The notes: generated by a model not told the origin, from the sequence alone. A stretch of DNA of 64,000 nucleotides from Dethiosulfatarculus sandiegensis (GCF_000931935.2 NZ_AZAC01000078.1:62001-126000); one strand, 5' to 3'. Numbered from the stretch's first letter, positions 45,246-54,594 are shown. Program-made: numbers and translations.

Positions 45246-45977
45246 ATGACGATCCAAAAAAGTTCAACCGCAGACAAAGTATTTGAAGAATTACACGGCT
45301 GGATCGTCTCTGGTAGATTCAAGCCGGGGGATGTGCTGCCGAGTCAGGACGCCCTGGCCAAACAATTGGGGGTGAGCAGAAACACCCTGCGCGAAGCCAT
45401 ATTCCGTTTATCAGCTCTGGGCCTCTTACAGGCCAAACAAGGCGTGGGCACCCAAGTTCAGCCTTCCTCTCCCTCTAATTATATTGGTTCCTTAAGCGAC
45501 CACTTCCTGTTGGATAGTGTGACGATCGGCGAGTTTATGGAGGCCAGGCTCTTTGCGGAGCGGACAATTTTGAAACTTGCCGTGGAAAGGGCCACAAAAG
45601 AGCAGATAACAAGCCTTGAACAGATAATTGAACAGCAAAAAACGGATCTGGAATGCGATGACGGCCTCAACTTCAACAAGCACGACCTTGATTTTCACAT
45701 GAAGTTGGGTGAAGCCTGCGGAAACAGCGTCCTTTTAAAATTTTTGCAGACTATCTGGGATCTTTTGCACCAGTTCATGAGCAAATCTTTTCTGGTGCCC
45801 GGACAAATCCAGATGGCCTTTGACCGCCATTCGGCAATTGTAGTCGCCATAAAAAAACGCGACTTAAATGCCGCTTTATTTGAACTTGAAAGCCATATCC
45901 AGGAGGCCAGCAAACTCACCAATGAGTATTTGAGCCTGGATTTGGTCCAAGGAAGGGCCAAGCAGAAGGGTCTATAG
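45246..45977 (+). CDS. GntR/FadR-type (FCD) transcriptional regulator
   Basis: 243 residues. A winged helix spans about 8-75 (PGDVLPSQDALAKQLGVSRN, TLREAIFRLSALGLL). An FCD effector domain follows with the metal-binding pattern around LNFNKHDLDFHMKLG, FDRHSAI and ELESHIQE. FCD members bind carboxylic acids. It is followed 157 bp later by panB on the same strand and has a long palindromic operator upstream. Confidence 0.9.
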   Translation: MTIQKSSTADKVFEELHGWIVSGRFKPGDVLPSQDALAKQLGVSRNTLREAIFRLSALGLLQAKQGVGTQVQPSSPSNYIGSLSDHFLLDSVTIGEFMEARLFAERTILKLAVERATKEQITSLEQIIEQQKTDLECDDGLNFNKHDLDFHMKLGEACGNSVLLKFLQTIWDLLHQFMSKSFLVPGQIQMAFDRHSAIVVAIKKRDLNAALFELESHIQEASKLTNEYLSLDLVQGRAKQKGL

Positions 45978-45981
45978 ATCA

Positions 45982-46003
45982 AGAACCTTTTCAAAAAGGT
46001 TCT
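45982..46003. repeat. hairpin after gntR
   Basis: AGAACCTT and AAGGTTCT pair around TTCAAA just after the gntR stop. No T run follows, so the terminator role is uncertain and read-through into panB is possible. Confidence 0.4.
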
Positions 46004-46134
46004 GACCTTAAAACACCCGTCTCAAGGCCGACAACCTATAGAAACGAACCTGCCCGCCTTTTTGACCTGCGGGATGTTCAATCCGAGCGCCCGGACGACC
46101 AATAACCGGGTGAAAAAAAAGGAGTGAAAAGGAA

Positions 46135-46986
46135 ATGGCCAAGAAAAAACCCAGCATTTTTGATCTGTACCAAATGAAGGAAAAAGGCGAGCAGATTACC
46201 TGGCTCACCTCTTACGATTACCCCACCGCCTCTTTCTGCGATGAAGCCGGCATGGACATGATCCTGGTCGGCGACAGCCTGGGAATGTGCGTCTACGGCT
46301 ACAACGGCACCGTGCCGGTAACCATGGACCAGTGCATTGTCCATTGCGAGGCCGTGCGCCGGGGCGCTCCCCACTGCTTTGTGGTCGGCGACATGCCTTT
46401 CCTGTCCTACCAGGCCTCTGACGAGCAGGCTGTCTTAAACGCCGGCCGTTTCCTCAAGGAAGCCGATGTGGACGCCATCAAGCTGGAAGGCGGCGTGCGT
46501 ATAACCAGCCGCATCCGCGCCATCACCGACGCGGGCATCAACGTCATCGGCCATATCGGCCTGACCCCCCAGAGCTCCGGTCAGTTGGGCGGCCACAAGG
46601 CCCAGGGCCGCACCGCCGAAACCGCCAAACTGGTTTTGGAAGACGCTCTGGCCGTGCAGGAAGCCGGCGCCAAGATGCTGTTGGTGGAAGCCGTTCCGCC
46701 TGAGGTCACCAAATACATCCACCAGAAACTGGATATCCCGGTGCTCTCCATCGGCGCAGGCCCCCATTGCGACGGCCAGCTGTTGATCGTCAGCGACCTG
46801 ATCGGTCAATTCCAGGCCTTTACTCCCAAATTCGTCAAGAAATACTGCAACGTGGCTGAAGTTATCACCAACGCCATGAAAGAGTACTGCGACGAAGTGA
46901 GGAACCACAAGTTCCCCAACGACGATTACTGCTACAAGATGGTCAAGGGCGAGGAAGAAAAATTCCTGAAAATGATGGAAGACTAG
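46135..46986 (+). CDS. panB: 3-methyl-2-oxobutanoate hydroxymethyltransferase
   Basis: 283 residues. PanB makes ketopantoate from 2-oxoisovalerate and methylene-tetrahydrofolate for pantothenate and CoA. The metal-binding aspartates are in ILVGDSLGM and VVGDMPF. KLEGG, GHIGLTPQ and the catalytic glutamate in LLVEAVP are also present, as is SIGAGPHCDGQ. AAGGAG lies upstream of the ATG. No panC or panD is adjacent, and the neighbour is an FCD regulator, so a dedicated or second-copy PanB acting on another 2-oxoacid cannot be excluded. Confidence 0.93.
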   Translation: MAKKKPSIFDLYQMKEKGEQITWLTSYDYPTASFCDEAGMDMILVGDSLGMCVYGYNGTVPVTMDQCIVHCEAVRRGAPHCFVVGDMPFLSYQASDEQAVLNAGRFLKEADVDAIKLEGGVRITSRIRAITDAGINVIGHIGLTPQSSGQLGGHKAQGRTAETAKLVLEDALAVQEAGAKMLLVEAVPPEVTKYIHQKLDIPVLSIGAGPHCDGQLLIVSDLIGQFQAFTPKFVKKYCNVAEVITNAMKEYCDEVRNHKFPNDDYCYKMVKGEEEKFLKMMED

Positions 46987-47033
46987 TTTTCTCTGCCCAC
47001 GGGGCGCTCCCTCGGGGGCGCCTCTATAGCTTG

Positions 47034-47060
47034 CTGCCAAAGTCCTCCCGGACTTTGGCA
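47034..47060. repeat. hairpin after panB
   Basis: CTGCCAAAGTCC and GGACTTTGGCAG form a perfect 12-bp stem around TCCC, directly upstream of the bidirectional terminator. Confidence 0.6.
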
Positions 47061-47072
47061 GAGGCCATAGAT

Positions 47073-47109
47073 AAAACAAGCAGGGTCTTTAAGCCCCTGC
47101 TTGTTTTTC
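47073..47109. terminator. bidirectional terminator between panB and the ten-gene operon
   Basis: AAAACAAGCAGGG (47073-47085) pairs with CCCTGCTTGTTTT (47095-47107). T runs on both strands serve panB (+) and the ThiF-like gene (-). Confidence 0.9.
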
Positions 47110-47126
47110 ACCTATTCCTTACTTCT

Positions 47127-47927
47127 CTACTTACTCACATCCAAGATACTCAGGTCCAAGGTGAATAGATCCAAAGTCACGAACCTGGGGGCAAAGACCG
47201 CAATCCTGGGGGCCAGATCCGTTCCCTGCAAAAGGTGAATGACAATCTCGTTTCCGACCAGAAGCCCGGCCTGCCCTGCGCCGCCTGCCAGGGTGGCGAG
47301 TTTTCCGGTTTCGTCATAATGCCTTTTAAGCCTTTGCACCATGGTCTGGTCAAACAAATCCGTGATCAAAGAAGGCATGATCTGGGTTTTGGGTGATTTC
47401 TCCTGAACCTTCTTCCAAAACTCATCCGGCTTCATTCCCCAGGGGTCATGGTTAACCATAATAGCCCCAAACCCCATAGCGCCACAGGTGAAGATAGGTA
47501 TCCCCAACTGGGCCGCTATCTTGCTGGACTCCTCCTTGGTCTCCCTGTCTTTTTCCAGGTCCATGGCCCCCAGATAAACGTCGGTCCCTCTCATGAAGTC
47601 TTCCACGTTATCCAGGTTCAAACCTTCGGGAAAAAGATTAAGCTCCACCTCGGGATTAATCTCCCTGGCCCACTGGGCATAGACATCCAGCTTGGGCTTG
47701 CCCATGGTATGGCCCAGGGCCGCCCATTGCCGATTCATATCCGGAGGGTCGAAGATTCCATTTTCAGCCAAATTGAAACGCTGAACCCCGCTGCGCACCA
47801 GGGTCAGAAAGGCGGCTCCGCCCACTCCCCCCAGACCTGCCACAGCCACCAAAGGCCGGGACAAGGCGGTAAGGCCTCTTTCCCCCAGAAATCCCCTGGT
47901 GCGGGCCCTGAAGTCACTTTGGCTCAT
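47127..47927 (-). CDS. ThiF/MoeB/HesA-family E1-like adenylyltransferase
   Basis: 266 residues. The nucleotide-binding loop is GLGGVGGAAF (about residues 31-40) and the E1-type arginine motif is DMNRQW. No CxxC zinc pairs are seen, which separates it from MoeB and ThiF proper and places it with orphan E1-like enzymes that activate a carboxylate or small carrier protein. ATG at 47927 overlaps the aminotransferase stop (ATGA). It is the last gene of the ten-gene operon. Its substrate is unknown. Confidence 0.8.
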   Translation of the reverse strand: MSQSDFRARTRGFLGERGLTALSRPLVAVAGLGGVGGAAFLTLVRSGVQRFNLAENGIFDPPDMNRQWAALGHTMGKPKLDVYAQWAREINPEVELNLFPEGLNLDNVEDFMRGTDVYLGAMDLEKDRETKEESSKIAAQLGIPIFTCGAMGFGAIMVNHDPWGMKPDEFWKKVQEKSPKTQIMPSLITDLFDQTMVQRLKRHYDETGKLATLAGGAGQAGLLVGNEIVIHLLQGTDLAPRIAVFAPRFVTLDLFTLDLSILDVSK

Positions 47928-49045
47928 TTTCTTGCTCCTTTGTCCAGAATGCGGCCCAGTCCCCGGCCAAAGGCCTCCATGGCCTCCATGCCCGAAATAC
48001 TGAGCCTTATCCAATTGGGAAAACGAAATCCAGTCATGGTTCTCACCATGACGCCTTGGGTCATAAGCTTGCGATAGGCCAGGCTGTCGCTCATGGGCAG
48101 CTTGATCATGGCGTAATTTCCCCCTCCACTCAAGTAAGGCAAGCCCAGGCGATTAAGAACCTGAAAAAGAAATTCCTTGCCCTGTTTCACCATTTCCCTG
48201 GTCCGATGGATATGGCCCTCATCCGGCAAGGCGGCCAGGGCGGCCGCCTGGGCCAGGATGTTAACCGAGTAGACCACACAGGTGCGCCTGATAACCTCCA
48301 CCACTTCCAGGGAACCGGCCAAATAGCCTATGCGCAGGCCGGCCAGGGCATAGGCCTTGGAAAAAGTGCGGAAAACCACCAGGTTGGGGTACTCGTCCAA
48401 AAGCTTCATACCGTCCGGATAGCCCGGTTCATCCATGAATTCAAAATAGGCCTCGTCCACAACCACGACCCGCTCAGGCCCCACTGCATCCAAAAAGGCC
48501 CTTAAGCGGGACTCGCTCCACCAGGTTCCGGTGGGGTTATTGGGGTTGCAGACAAACAAAACCTTGGTTTGCTCGTCCATGGCCTCGAGCATGGCCCGAT
48601 CATCAAAGGCCTGGTCTTTAAGGGGGATCAGCCTGGCGCTGAGGCCTGAAAATTCAGCCACCCATTCATAAACCGCAAAGGTCTTGTCAGCGGTTACGAT
48701 ATTGTCGCCGCTTGCGCAAAATGCCTTGATAACAAAGGAAATAACCTCTGTAGCCCCGTTGCCGACCAGAAACTGGTCCTCATGAAGCCCAAATCTTTGA
48801 GCCAGGGCCAGGCGCAGGTGGTAACTGTCTCCAGAAGGATAAATGGAAGCCTGTTCCTGAGGAAATTCCTCGATCACTTTACGGGCGGCCGCAGGTGGCC
48901 CTAAGGCGTTTTCATTATTATTCATTCGGAAAAGATGATGAACGCCGTAATATCTTTTAAGCACATCATCCGGCTTGCTTGGGATATAGGCCTCGAATCC
49001 CTTGATATATTCCGGAACCAGCCGATCCAGGTTCACCGTGTTCAT
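47924..49045 (-). CDS. PLP-dependent aminotransferase, HisC-like
   Basis: 373 residues of the class I/II aminotransferase fold. NNNENALGPP and NPNNPTGTWW are substrate and cofactor loops, VVDEAYFEF holds the Asp that binds the pyridine nitrogen, and FSKAYALAGLRIGY holds the Schiff-base lysine. Closest in style to histidinol-phosphate or aromatic aminotransferases, but no his genes are near. Overlaps both neighbours by ATGA, which suggests a role in the operon's own pathway. Confidence 0.87.
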   Translation of the reverse strand: MNTVNLDRLVPEYIKGFEAYIPSKPDDVLKRYYGVHHLFRMNNNENALGPPAAARKVIEEFPQEQASIYPSGDSYHLRLALAQRFGLHEDQFLVGNGATEVISFVIKAFCASGDNIVTADKTFAVYEWVAEFSGLSARLIPLKDQAFDDRAMLEAMDEQTKVLFVCNPNNPTGTWWSESRLRAFLDAVGPERVVVVDEAYFEFMDEPGYPDGMKLLDEYPNLVVFRTFSKAYALAGLRIGYLAGSLEVVEVIRRTCVVYSVNILAQAAALAALPDEGHIHRTREMVKQGKEFLFQVLNRLGLPYLSGGGNYAMIKLPMSDSLAYRKLMTQGVMVRTMTGFRFPNWIRLSISGMEAMEAFGRGLGRILDKGARK

Positions 49046-50355
49046 GATTCACTCAACACCCGCTGGAAAAACAGAATATCTCCTTTACCCACATGGGGCA
49101 TGACAAACCTGGGGGAAAAATCAAGTTCCGCCAGGGCCGGATAAAAACCCGCCTGCCAGGAGCGGCCCAGATCCATTTCGAAAAAGATATGGCCTATTTT
49201 CTGCTGTTTGAAAAGGGCAACATGCCGGGTGAGGTTTTCTTTCACATCCTTGCCGTCCCGCACCGGATAAAGGGTGGCAAACCCCTGGCCGCGGGAAAGG
49301 TCCGCGGCCAGGACTGATTCATTGGGGCGATTTTCACCCTGATCTGAAACCAGCCGCACCTCTCTGGGCAGGAAAAGCCGATGATATTCCTTTTGCAAAA
49401 GCCCTTCCAGATCGGGATGAGCCCAGATAACCTCTCCCGGATCTTCAGTGAGTTGTCTGAAAAAGGCCTCCATTTCCATGAAAGAACCGTCCGGCTTTTG
49501 CAGGCTGTAATTACCCAGGGATTCAAAATGTTCTTTGGGCAACTCCGGGGTGGGCAAACGGTGCATTATGCCGCCGGCCTTGGTGCGGGCCAAAAGCCCC
49601 AGGCAATGGTTGACCAGCTCCTCAGCCATTGGCATGGGTTTCTTTTGGCCAAACACATAGGGGCCAAAACAGATCACTGTTTTTTCCTCAACCCACCGCC
49701 AGGCCATGCCGCCACCCACGCTGCCCGCCCGGTCCAGGGCCAAGGACACCTGGAACTCTCCCCCGGCCACCATATCGGCCAGCTTGCCCGGATAGCCGAA
49801 AGCAGGCGGATAAAACACGGAATCATATTCCCGGGCCAAAAGGCTTGAGAAAAACTTGATCTCCTCTTTCTCCGCCAGCCGGATATTGTAAGCATCTAAA
49901 TTTTTCAGAGCTATTTTGCCGCCTGCCTTGGGTTGGGGATAAGCCTTTTCCTTGATCAGGCTCAAGGTGATGCCTTTATCCTGAAAACGGCTCAAACGGA
50001 AACGATCCACGCTGCGGGCGGCTATGATCAACCCCATTTCATCCAGGCCGGTCTGATCATCGAGCCTAACCTTTGAGGTGAGGTTAAAGGCGGCCATATT
50101 GAAATCCCGGGCCGTGAACTTGAGATCCACCTGTACGTAATAAATCCTGTTTTCACAGCTTATCTCAAGGGCCTGCTCTTTGCGGCCCAGGCCGCAGAGA
50201 TAGGCAAAGACCTCTTCCGTGGCCAGGGTCAGGGCCAGGGCCTGTGGTTTGGCCAGGCCAAAGGCCAGGGAGGCCTGTTCCACAAAACCGGTTGCCACCG
50301 GTAAAAAGCCAGTCTCAACCGGCAGGGTTAAATAAGCCTTTTGAGGTTCAGTCAT
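49042..50355 (-). CDS. HATPase_c_2-like / GNAT-like fusion protein
   Basis: 437 residues. The first 130 or so resemble an anti-sigma-kinase-type ATPase (TLATEEVFAYLCGLG as N-box, GLDEMGLIIAARSVDRF near the G-box). The remainder looks like a GNAT acyltransferase-related fold (FFSSLLAREYDSVFYPP, SVGGGMAWRWVEEK). Its C-terminal part, with FEMDLGRSWQAGFYPALAEL and GDILFFQR, resembles the end of the GNAT protein encoded at 51321-52331. The function of such fusions is unknown to me. Coupled to the aminotransferase by ATGA. Confidence 0.6.
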   Translation of the reverse strand: MTEPQKAYLTLPVETGFLPVATGFVEQASLAFGLAKPQALALTLATEEVFAYLCGLGRKEQALEISCENRIYYVQVDLKFTARDFNMAAFNLTSKVRLDDQTGLDEMGLIIAARSVDRFRLSRFQDKGITLSLIKEKAYPQPKAGGKIALKNLDAYNIRLAEKEEIKFFSSLLAREYDSVFYPPAFGYPGKLADMVAGGEFQVSLALDRAGSVGGGMAWRWVEEKTVICFGPYVFGQKKPMPMAEELVNHCLGLLARTKAGGIMHRLPTPELPKEHFESLGNYSLQKPDGSFMEMEAFFRQLTEDPGEVIWAHPDLEGLLQKEYHRLFLPREVRLVSDQGENRPNESVLAADLSRGQGFATLYPVRDGKDVKENLTRHVALFKQQKIGHIFFEMDLGRSWQAGFYPALAELDFSPRFVMPHVGKGDILFFQRVLSES

Positions 50356-50373
50356 TTTTTTTAAATCTCTTTC

Positions 50374-51309
50374 CTAAAAACCAAAGGCCTGTTCAAATCC
50401 GTTCCTTATCAGCCGCTTAAGGTCCTTTTCAGAGACCTGCATTTCATTGTGCACCAAGTCCAGCTCGCGGTTCAAAGAAGTCTTGAAAAAAGCGGGATCA
50501 TCCGTGTTTAAAACCACCTTGACTCCCTTTTGCAATAACTGCGGCAAGGGATGATCGGAAATATCCCCCACAGCCCCCAAAAGCAGATTGCTGGTGGGGG
50601 CCATCTCCAGACACACGCCTGTCTTAATCAGGGTTTCGATCACCTTTTCGTCGTTTATGGCGCTTAAACCGTGGCCTATGCGATGTGGCTTTAATAATCT
50701 CAGGGTCTCAGCCATCTGGGAGGCAGGGCTGAACTCTCCGGCATGGGCTACTGTCTTGAGTCCCATGGAACGGGCTTTGGCAAAGATATCCGCCCTGGGG
50801 GCGATATCACCTTTGCCCTCCTTGCCTGCCAGGTCTATTCCCAAGACCCGATCCCATTTATATTTTTCTATCAACTCAAGGGTCTTGAAGCCCGCTTCCC
50901 TGTCCAGGCCCCTGGGCAGGTTGAACAAAAGCCTCACCCTGACCTGGCGCCCGGCCTCGGCCTCCTTGAAACCTGCCTCAAGGCCCTGTTTTATGGCCTC
51001 AAAGTGCCCACCATTGACCAAATGCAGATAAGGCATAAAAAAGGCTTCGGTGTAGATGATGTTCTGCGATGCCTGGCGGTCGGTAAAATCCAGGGCCAGC
51101 CGGTAATAGTCTTCTTCGGTGGTCAACAGCCCCAAGACATGCATTAAGCATTGGTTGAACCCATCGAAATCCCGAAAATCGTAAAAATCCTCCGCCACCT
51201 GAGGCAACCCCTTTTTATGGGCCAGGCGATTCAGAGTTTGCGGAAAGACGCTGCCCTCCAGATGGATATGCAGTTCCGCCTTGGGTTCGGTGTGGCACCA
51301 GTCTGGCAT
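50374..51309 (-). CDS. adenosine/adenine deaminase family protein
   Basis: 311 residues with the complete family active site: ELHIHLEGS (His14, His16), VAHAGEF, HRIGHGLSA, PTSNLLLG and NTDDPAFF. It deaminates adenosine, adenine or a modified adenine nucleoside in the cytoplasm. It is embedded in the molybdenum hydroxylase operon, 11 bp after the GNAT gene. Together with a hydroxylase this could process a purine, though the aminotransferase and ThiF-like genes do not fit simple purine breakdown. Confidence 0.9.
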   Translation of the reverse strand: MPDWCHTEPKAELHIHLEGSVFPQTLNRLAHKKGLPQVAEDFYDFRDFDGFNQCLMHVLGLLTTEEDYYRLALDFTDRQASQNIIYTEAFFMPYLHLVNGGHFEAIKQGLEAGFKEAEAGRQVRVRLLFNLPRGLDREAGFKTLELIEKYKWDRVLGIDLAGKEGKGDIAPRADIFAKARSMGLKTVAHAGEFSPASQMAETLRLLKPHRIGHGLSAINDEKVIETLIKTGVCLEMAPTSNLLLGAVGDISDHPLPQLLQKGVKVVLNTDDPAFFKTSLNRELDLVHNEMQVSEKDLKRLIRNGFEQAFGF

Positions 51310-51320
51310 GGATCTTTACC

Positions 51321-52331
51321 TTACTTAACGGTTTCCCATTGTTCCTTGACCATCTTGCAAATCTGTTCGGACCTGACGGAATACAAATTGATTCCCTGCC
51401 AGTTTGGCTCGGTCATTATCTTTTGCATCAAAATTCCGTCATGACCAAACCAGCCGGGCAAAACCCCGCCGCAAAAATAGCCCTGATCACTCAACACCCG
51501 GGCGCCCCATCCCACAGTGTCATGCTCAAGCCTAAGCCAACATTGCATTACCTTTCCGCCTCGTTCCCTTACACCTGATTCCACGGCATGAAGGCGGTCG
51601 GGCAGATCAGCCCCGGCCTCCCACAGGGTCAAACGGTTCACCTGGGCAAAATCAAAATAAACTTGCTCCAGCCTGGATTCCCGGCTCTTGACCGGCTTCA
51701 CCCTCACTGTAATCAATTTTCTCGGCAGATCAGTGCCCCGGTAGATATCTCTTAGAAAGCCATCCAGGTGTTCCGGCAGGTAAACTTCTTTCTCAGTTTT
51801 CGGAAAATGCTTGAACAATAAAAGAGCGCTCACCCTGCCCTCCGCGCTCTTTTCCTTGGCATAGGCCGCAGCCGGCATGAGATCCACCTCCAGGGCGGTC
51901 TCCTCCATCCCCACATTAAGGCTGATCTTTTGGGTGTAGACGTGGTTGGTGACCGCCTCACCGAAAATAGTCTCAAACTCGGTAACCCTGCTCAAATTCT
52001 GAGTCAAAAAAAACATGAGCCGCTCGGACAGGCCTTTTTTTCGGTACTCCACCAGGGTCAATCCAACCCCGGTTTCATAAACCTTCTCATGGGGAGCGGA
52101 ACGGTAACAAGCCAAAAAGGACACCACCCGGCCTTGAGGCAGCACGGCGACTGCCGGGATAATTTCCTTCTTTTCAAAGGCTTTGATCAGCTCCGGCGGA
52201 TTGTAATAGGTCCTTATGGGATACCCGTCTCCGTAAACTTCCCTGAAAAGCAGGGCCACACCTTCGGCATCAGCCGGTTCAAAAAGCCTAATTATGGGTT
52301 CAGAATCAATTTTGGGCTGATTTTGAGTCAT
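51321..52331 (-). CDS. GNAT-family N-acetyltransferase with extra C-terminal domain
   Basis: 336 residues. An N-terminal GNAT domain spans about 12-160 (VALLFREVYGDGYP, VGLTLVEYRKKGLSERLM as the acyl-CoA loop). A second domain ends in EHDTVGWGARVLSDQGYF and HDGILMQKI, and it resembles the C-terminus of the HATPase-GNAT fusion in the same operon. ATG at 52331 overlaps the SGNH hydrolase stop (ATGA); a start 10 codons upstream is less likely. Acceptor unknown. Confidence 0.78.
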   Translation of the reverse strand: MTQNQPKIDSEPIIRLFEPADAEGVALLFREVYGDGYPIRTYYNPPELIKAFEKKEIIPAVAVLPQGRVVSFLACYRSAPHEKVYETGVGLTLVEYRKKGLSERLMFFLTQNLSRVTEFETIFGEAVTNHVYTQKISLNVGMEETALEVDLMPAAAYAKEKSAEGRVSALLLFKHFPKTEKEVYLPEHLDGFLRDIYRGTDLPRKLITVRVKPVKSRESRLEQVYFDFAQVNRLTLWEAGADLPDRLHAVESGVRERGGKVMQCWLRLEHDTVGWGARVLSDQGYFCGGVLPGWFGHDGILMQKIMTEPNWQGINLYSVRSEQICKMVKEQWETVK

Positions 52332-53425
52332 TGTTTCATCACCTTTTTCTCTTGCCACCACCCCAGGCGCTCAACCTGATCAAACAGGGTCCTGGCAAAA
52401 TAATCATGGCCTTGGGCGCTGAAATGGACCACATCCACGTAAAATTTGGCCCTCTTAGGGTTTTTCCAAACTTCTTGGGCCAGATTAACAAAGGGAGCGT
52501 CCAACTGTAAGGCCAATTCATCTCTTAATCTTTGGATATACTCAAACTGATATCCGGCCCACCCGTCATAGAACTCACGCCAGTTATTCTGCAACAACTC
52601 CATGGTTTTGGCCTCATAACGGGTCATACTCGGACTATAGGCTGGGTTCAGGCTGACAAAGGCCACCTTGGTCCCCAGGGAGCGGGCATCTTCCAAAATT
52701 GCCTTTTGATTATCGAAGATACTGGTCAGGGTGCGATCCCATTGAAAATTGTCGTCAACTCTTTTGAATTTGGGTCTTTTGGTGATTTTATTCCGGCCCA
52801 GGGAGCAGTACAGGCATGAGCGGTGCAAAATTTTCTCAAGCCTGCTTGATTTTTTCTCCAGTTTCAGAATGAATTCCCATGGCCAGCTCAAGCCGGGCCG
52901 CCAGGTGGAGCCCAGGGCATAGGACTGGGATATTTCATTGCCCCCCACTCGGAGCAACAGAATGTCAGGCTTTATCTCGCGCCACTTCTTTTGCCACATG
53001 GCCCGGTATTGCACCACGTTGTAGCCCGGCACCGAGGCGTTTATCACCTCCCAGTCGGAAAGCCCTTTTTCATCGAGCATCTGCTTTAGCCTGATGCTCC
53101 AGAGGTCCTTTTCCAGGGGCAATTTGGCCCCGAAAAACTCAGACTCCCCCATGAGCATTATGCGTTTGGATTTGCCCAAAGGCAGGGGTTCGGGCCCGCG
53201 AATCCCCAGAGAGTTAATATGCACCTGGGGAGAAGAAAAATTCGGTTTAAGGGTAAAGTAAAAGGGGTCAGGAGCCTTTTCCATGAAACCGGTATAAGGG
53301 TATTCTCCGATCACCCTGCTTCTAAAGGTCAATCCATAGTAAAGCCTATGCCACAGCCTTGATCCCGCTTCCAAAACAGGCAGAGCGGCCAATGCGCCAT
53401 AACCAAGCCAGGGGCCAATATTCAT
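52328..53425 (-). CDS. SGNH/GDSL-type hydrolase, membrane anchored
   Basis: 365 residues. An N-terminal hydrophobic segment (about 4-20) probably anchors or exports it. SGNH blocks are MGESEFFG (nucleophile Ser), INASVPGY, RVGGNEIS and DVVHFSAQGH (catalytic Asp-His). Members are esterases or O-acetyl-ester hydrolases on lipids, sugars or peptides. Coupled to the MFS gene upstream and the GNAT gene downstream by ATGA overlaps. Confidence 0.85.
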   Translation of the reverse strand: MNIGPWLGYGALAALPVLEAGSRLWHRLYYGLTFRSRVIGEYPYTGFMEKAPDPFYFTLKPNFSSPQVHINSLGIRGPEPLPLGKSKRIMLMGESEFFGAKLPLEKDLWSIRLKQMLDEKGLSDWEVINASVPGYNVVQYRAMWQKKWREIKPDILLLRVGGNEISQSYALGSTWRPGLSWPWEFILKLEKKSSRLEKILHRSCLYCSLGRNKITKRPKFKRVDDNFQWDRTLTSIFDNQKAILEDARSLGTKVAFVSLNPAYSPSMTRYEAKTMELLQNNWREFYDGWAGYQFEYIQRLRDELALQLDAPFVNLAQEVWKNPKRAKFYVDVVHFSAQGHDYFARTLFDQVERLGWWQEKKVMKQ

Positions 53426-54594
53426 CAGATATCCTCTTTAGGCATGAATAACAAAGAAACAAATCCAACCAGAGTGAGAACGCCGCAAAGATGGAATAGA
53501 AGCGAAAGTCCCCACGATGCGGCCACCAGGCCTCCCAAAAAAGGCCCGACAAAAAATCCAGCCTGCTGCATCTCCATCAGGAAATTGGTATTGATGCCCT
53601 TGAATTCAGGGGCGCTCAGCTCGAACATAATGGAATTTATCAAGGGAGAAGCCAGTCCCCAACCGGAGCCGAGAAATACCGCCAGTCCGAAAAACATAAC
53701 CTGCCCCTCCACCCTGCCCAAAAGAGGCAAACATATGCTTAAAAGTCCCAGGGCTGCGGCAAAAACCTTTTTTCTTCCCACTTTGTCGCAAAACGGCAAA
53801 ATCAAAATGCGGGAAGCCACCATACTCAGCGCCACAAAGCTGAAAAACAGTCCGGCCCTGGTCAGGCCCTTTTGCTCGGCAAATGCCTTTATGAAATAAA
53901 AAACAGGGGCATAGCCAAGAAAGATGTAAAATTGAATACTGAGCAGAATCAAAACCGGCCTTGATTTTAAATTCCGCCACACCGCCTTTGCCCCAGGCCT
54001 TTGGGGAGTGACTTTTTCGGGCGATTGACTTTTCTTGGGCCTGGCAAGCCAAAGCAGGGGAAAGCCTAAAACCATCACCAGGGCAACCCAATTCAACACC
54101 TTGGGGAAGTCGCTGGGGCTTTGCATGACAACCCCCAAAAGGGGAGGAACCACAGCATAGGGCAGGAGGTTGATATTCATCATGAAGCCAAATGCGTTCT
54201 GGGACTGGCCTTGGGGAATGAAGACCATAATCAGGGCGGTGAAGGAGGTTACCAAGAGCACATGTCCCAGCCCGTGGATCACTCTTACCAGCAACAGCCC
54301 CGGAAAAGTATGGGCGAAACCATAAGAGAGGAGGGCTGCGATGAGCATTCCGCAGCCCACGGTCATGTATCTCCTGGCATTGTCCGGATGCAGAAAAGGA
54401 GTTATAAATGGCCGCACCAACAGGGAGACAAATGAAAACGCCCCGATAATCAAGCCAAACCATTTTTGATCGATCCCCAAGGTGGAGAGATAGGTGTAGA
54501 GCCCGAAAAAGACGGCCATATTACAAAAGGCTAAAAAGAAAATGCCGTTTAAGGCCAGAAACTCCCTGGTGAAGTATGAAGGCACGCGAGGCAT
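53425..54594 (-). CDS. MFS transporter
   Basis: 389 residues with about twelve membrane helices. The cytoplasmic loop LVRPFITPFLHPDNARRYM and CDKVGRKKVFAAALG are MFS landmarks. The set resembles sugar/drug efflux-type MFS proteins. It lies 58 bp after the FAD subunit gene and is coupled to the SGNH gene. Probably imports the substrate or exports the product of the operon's pathway. Confidence 0.88.
   Translation of the reverse strand: MPRVPSYFTREFLALNGIFFLAFCNMAVFFGLYTYLSTLGIDQKWFGLIIGAFSFVSLLVRPFITPFLHPDNARRYMTVGCGMLIAALLSYGFAHTFPGLLLVRVIHGLGHVLLVTSFTALIMVFIPQGQSQNAFGFMMNINLLPYAVVPPLLGVVMQSPSDFPKVLNWVALVMVLGFPLLWLARPKKSQSPEKVTPQRPGAKAVWRNLKSRPVLILLSIQFYIFLGYAPVFYFIKAFAEQKGLTRAGLFFSFVALSMVASRILILPFCDKVGRKKVFAAALGLLSICLPLLGRVEGQVMFFGLAVFLGSGWGLASPLINSIMFELSAPEFKGINTNFLMEMQQAGFFVGPFLGGLVAASWGLSLLFHLCGVLTLVGFVSLLFMPKEDI

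Noticed and set aside
45982-46003. Intrinsic terminator separating gntR from panB
   Set aside because: The hairpin is good but no T tract follows; listed only as a hairpin.
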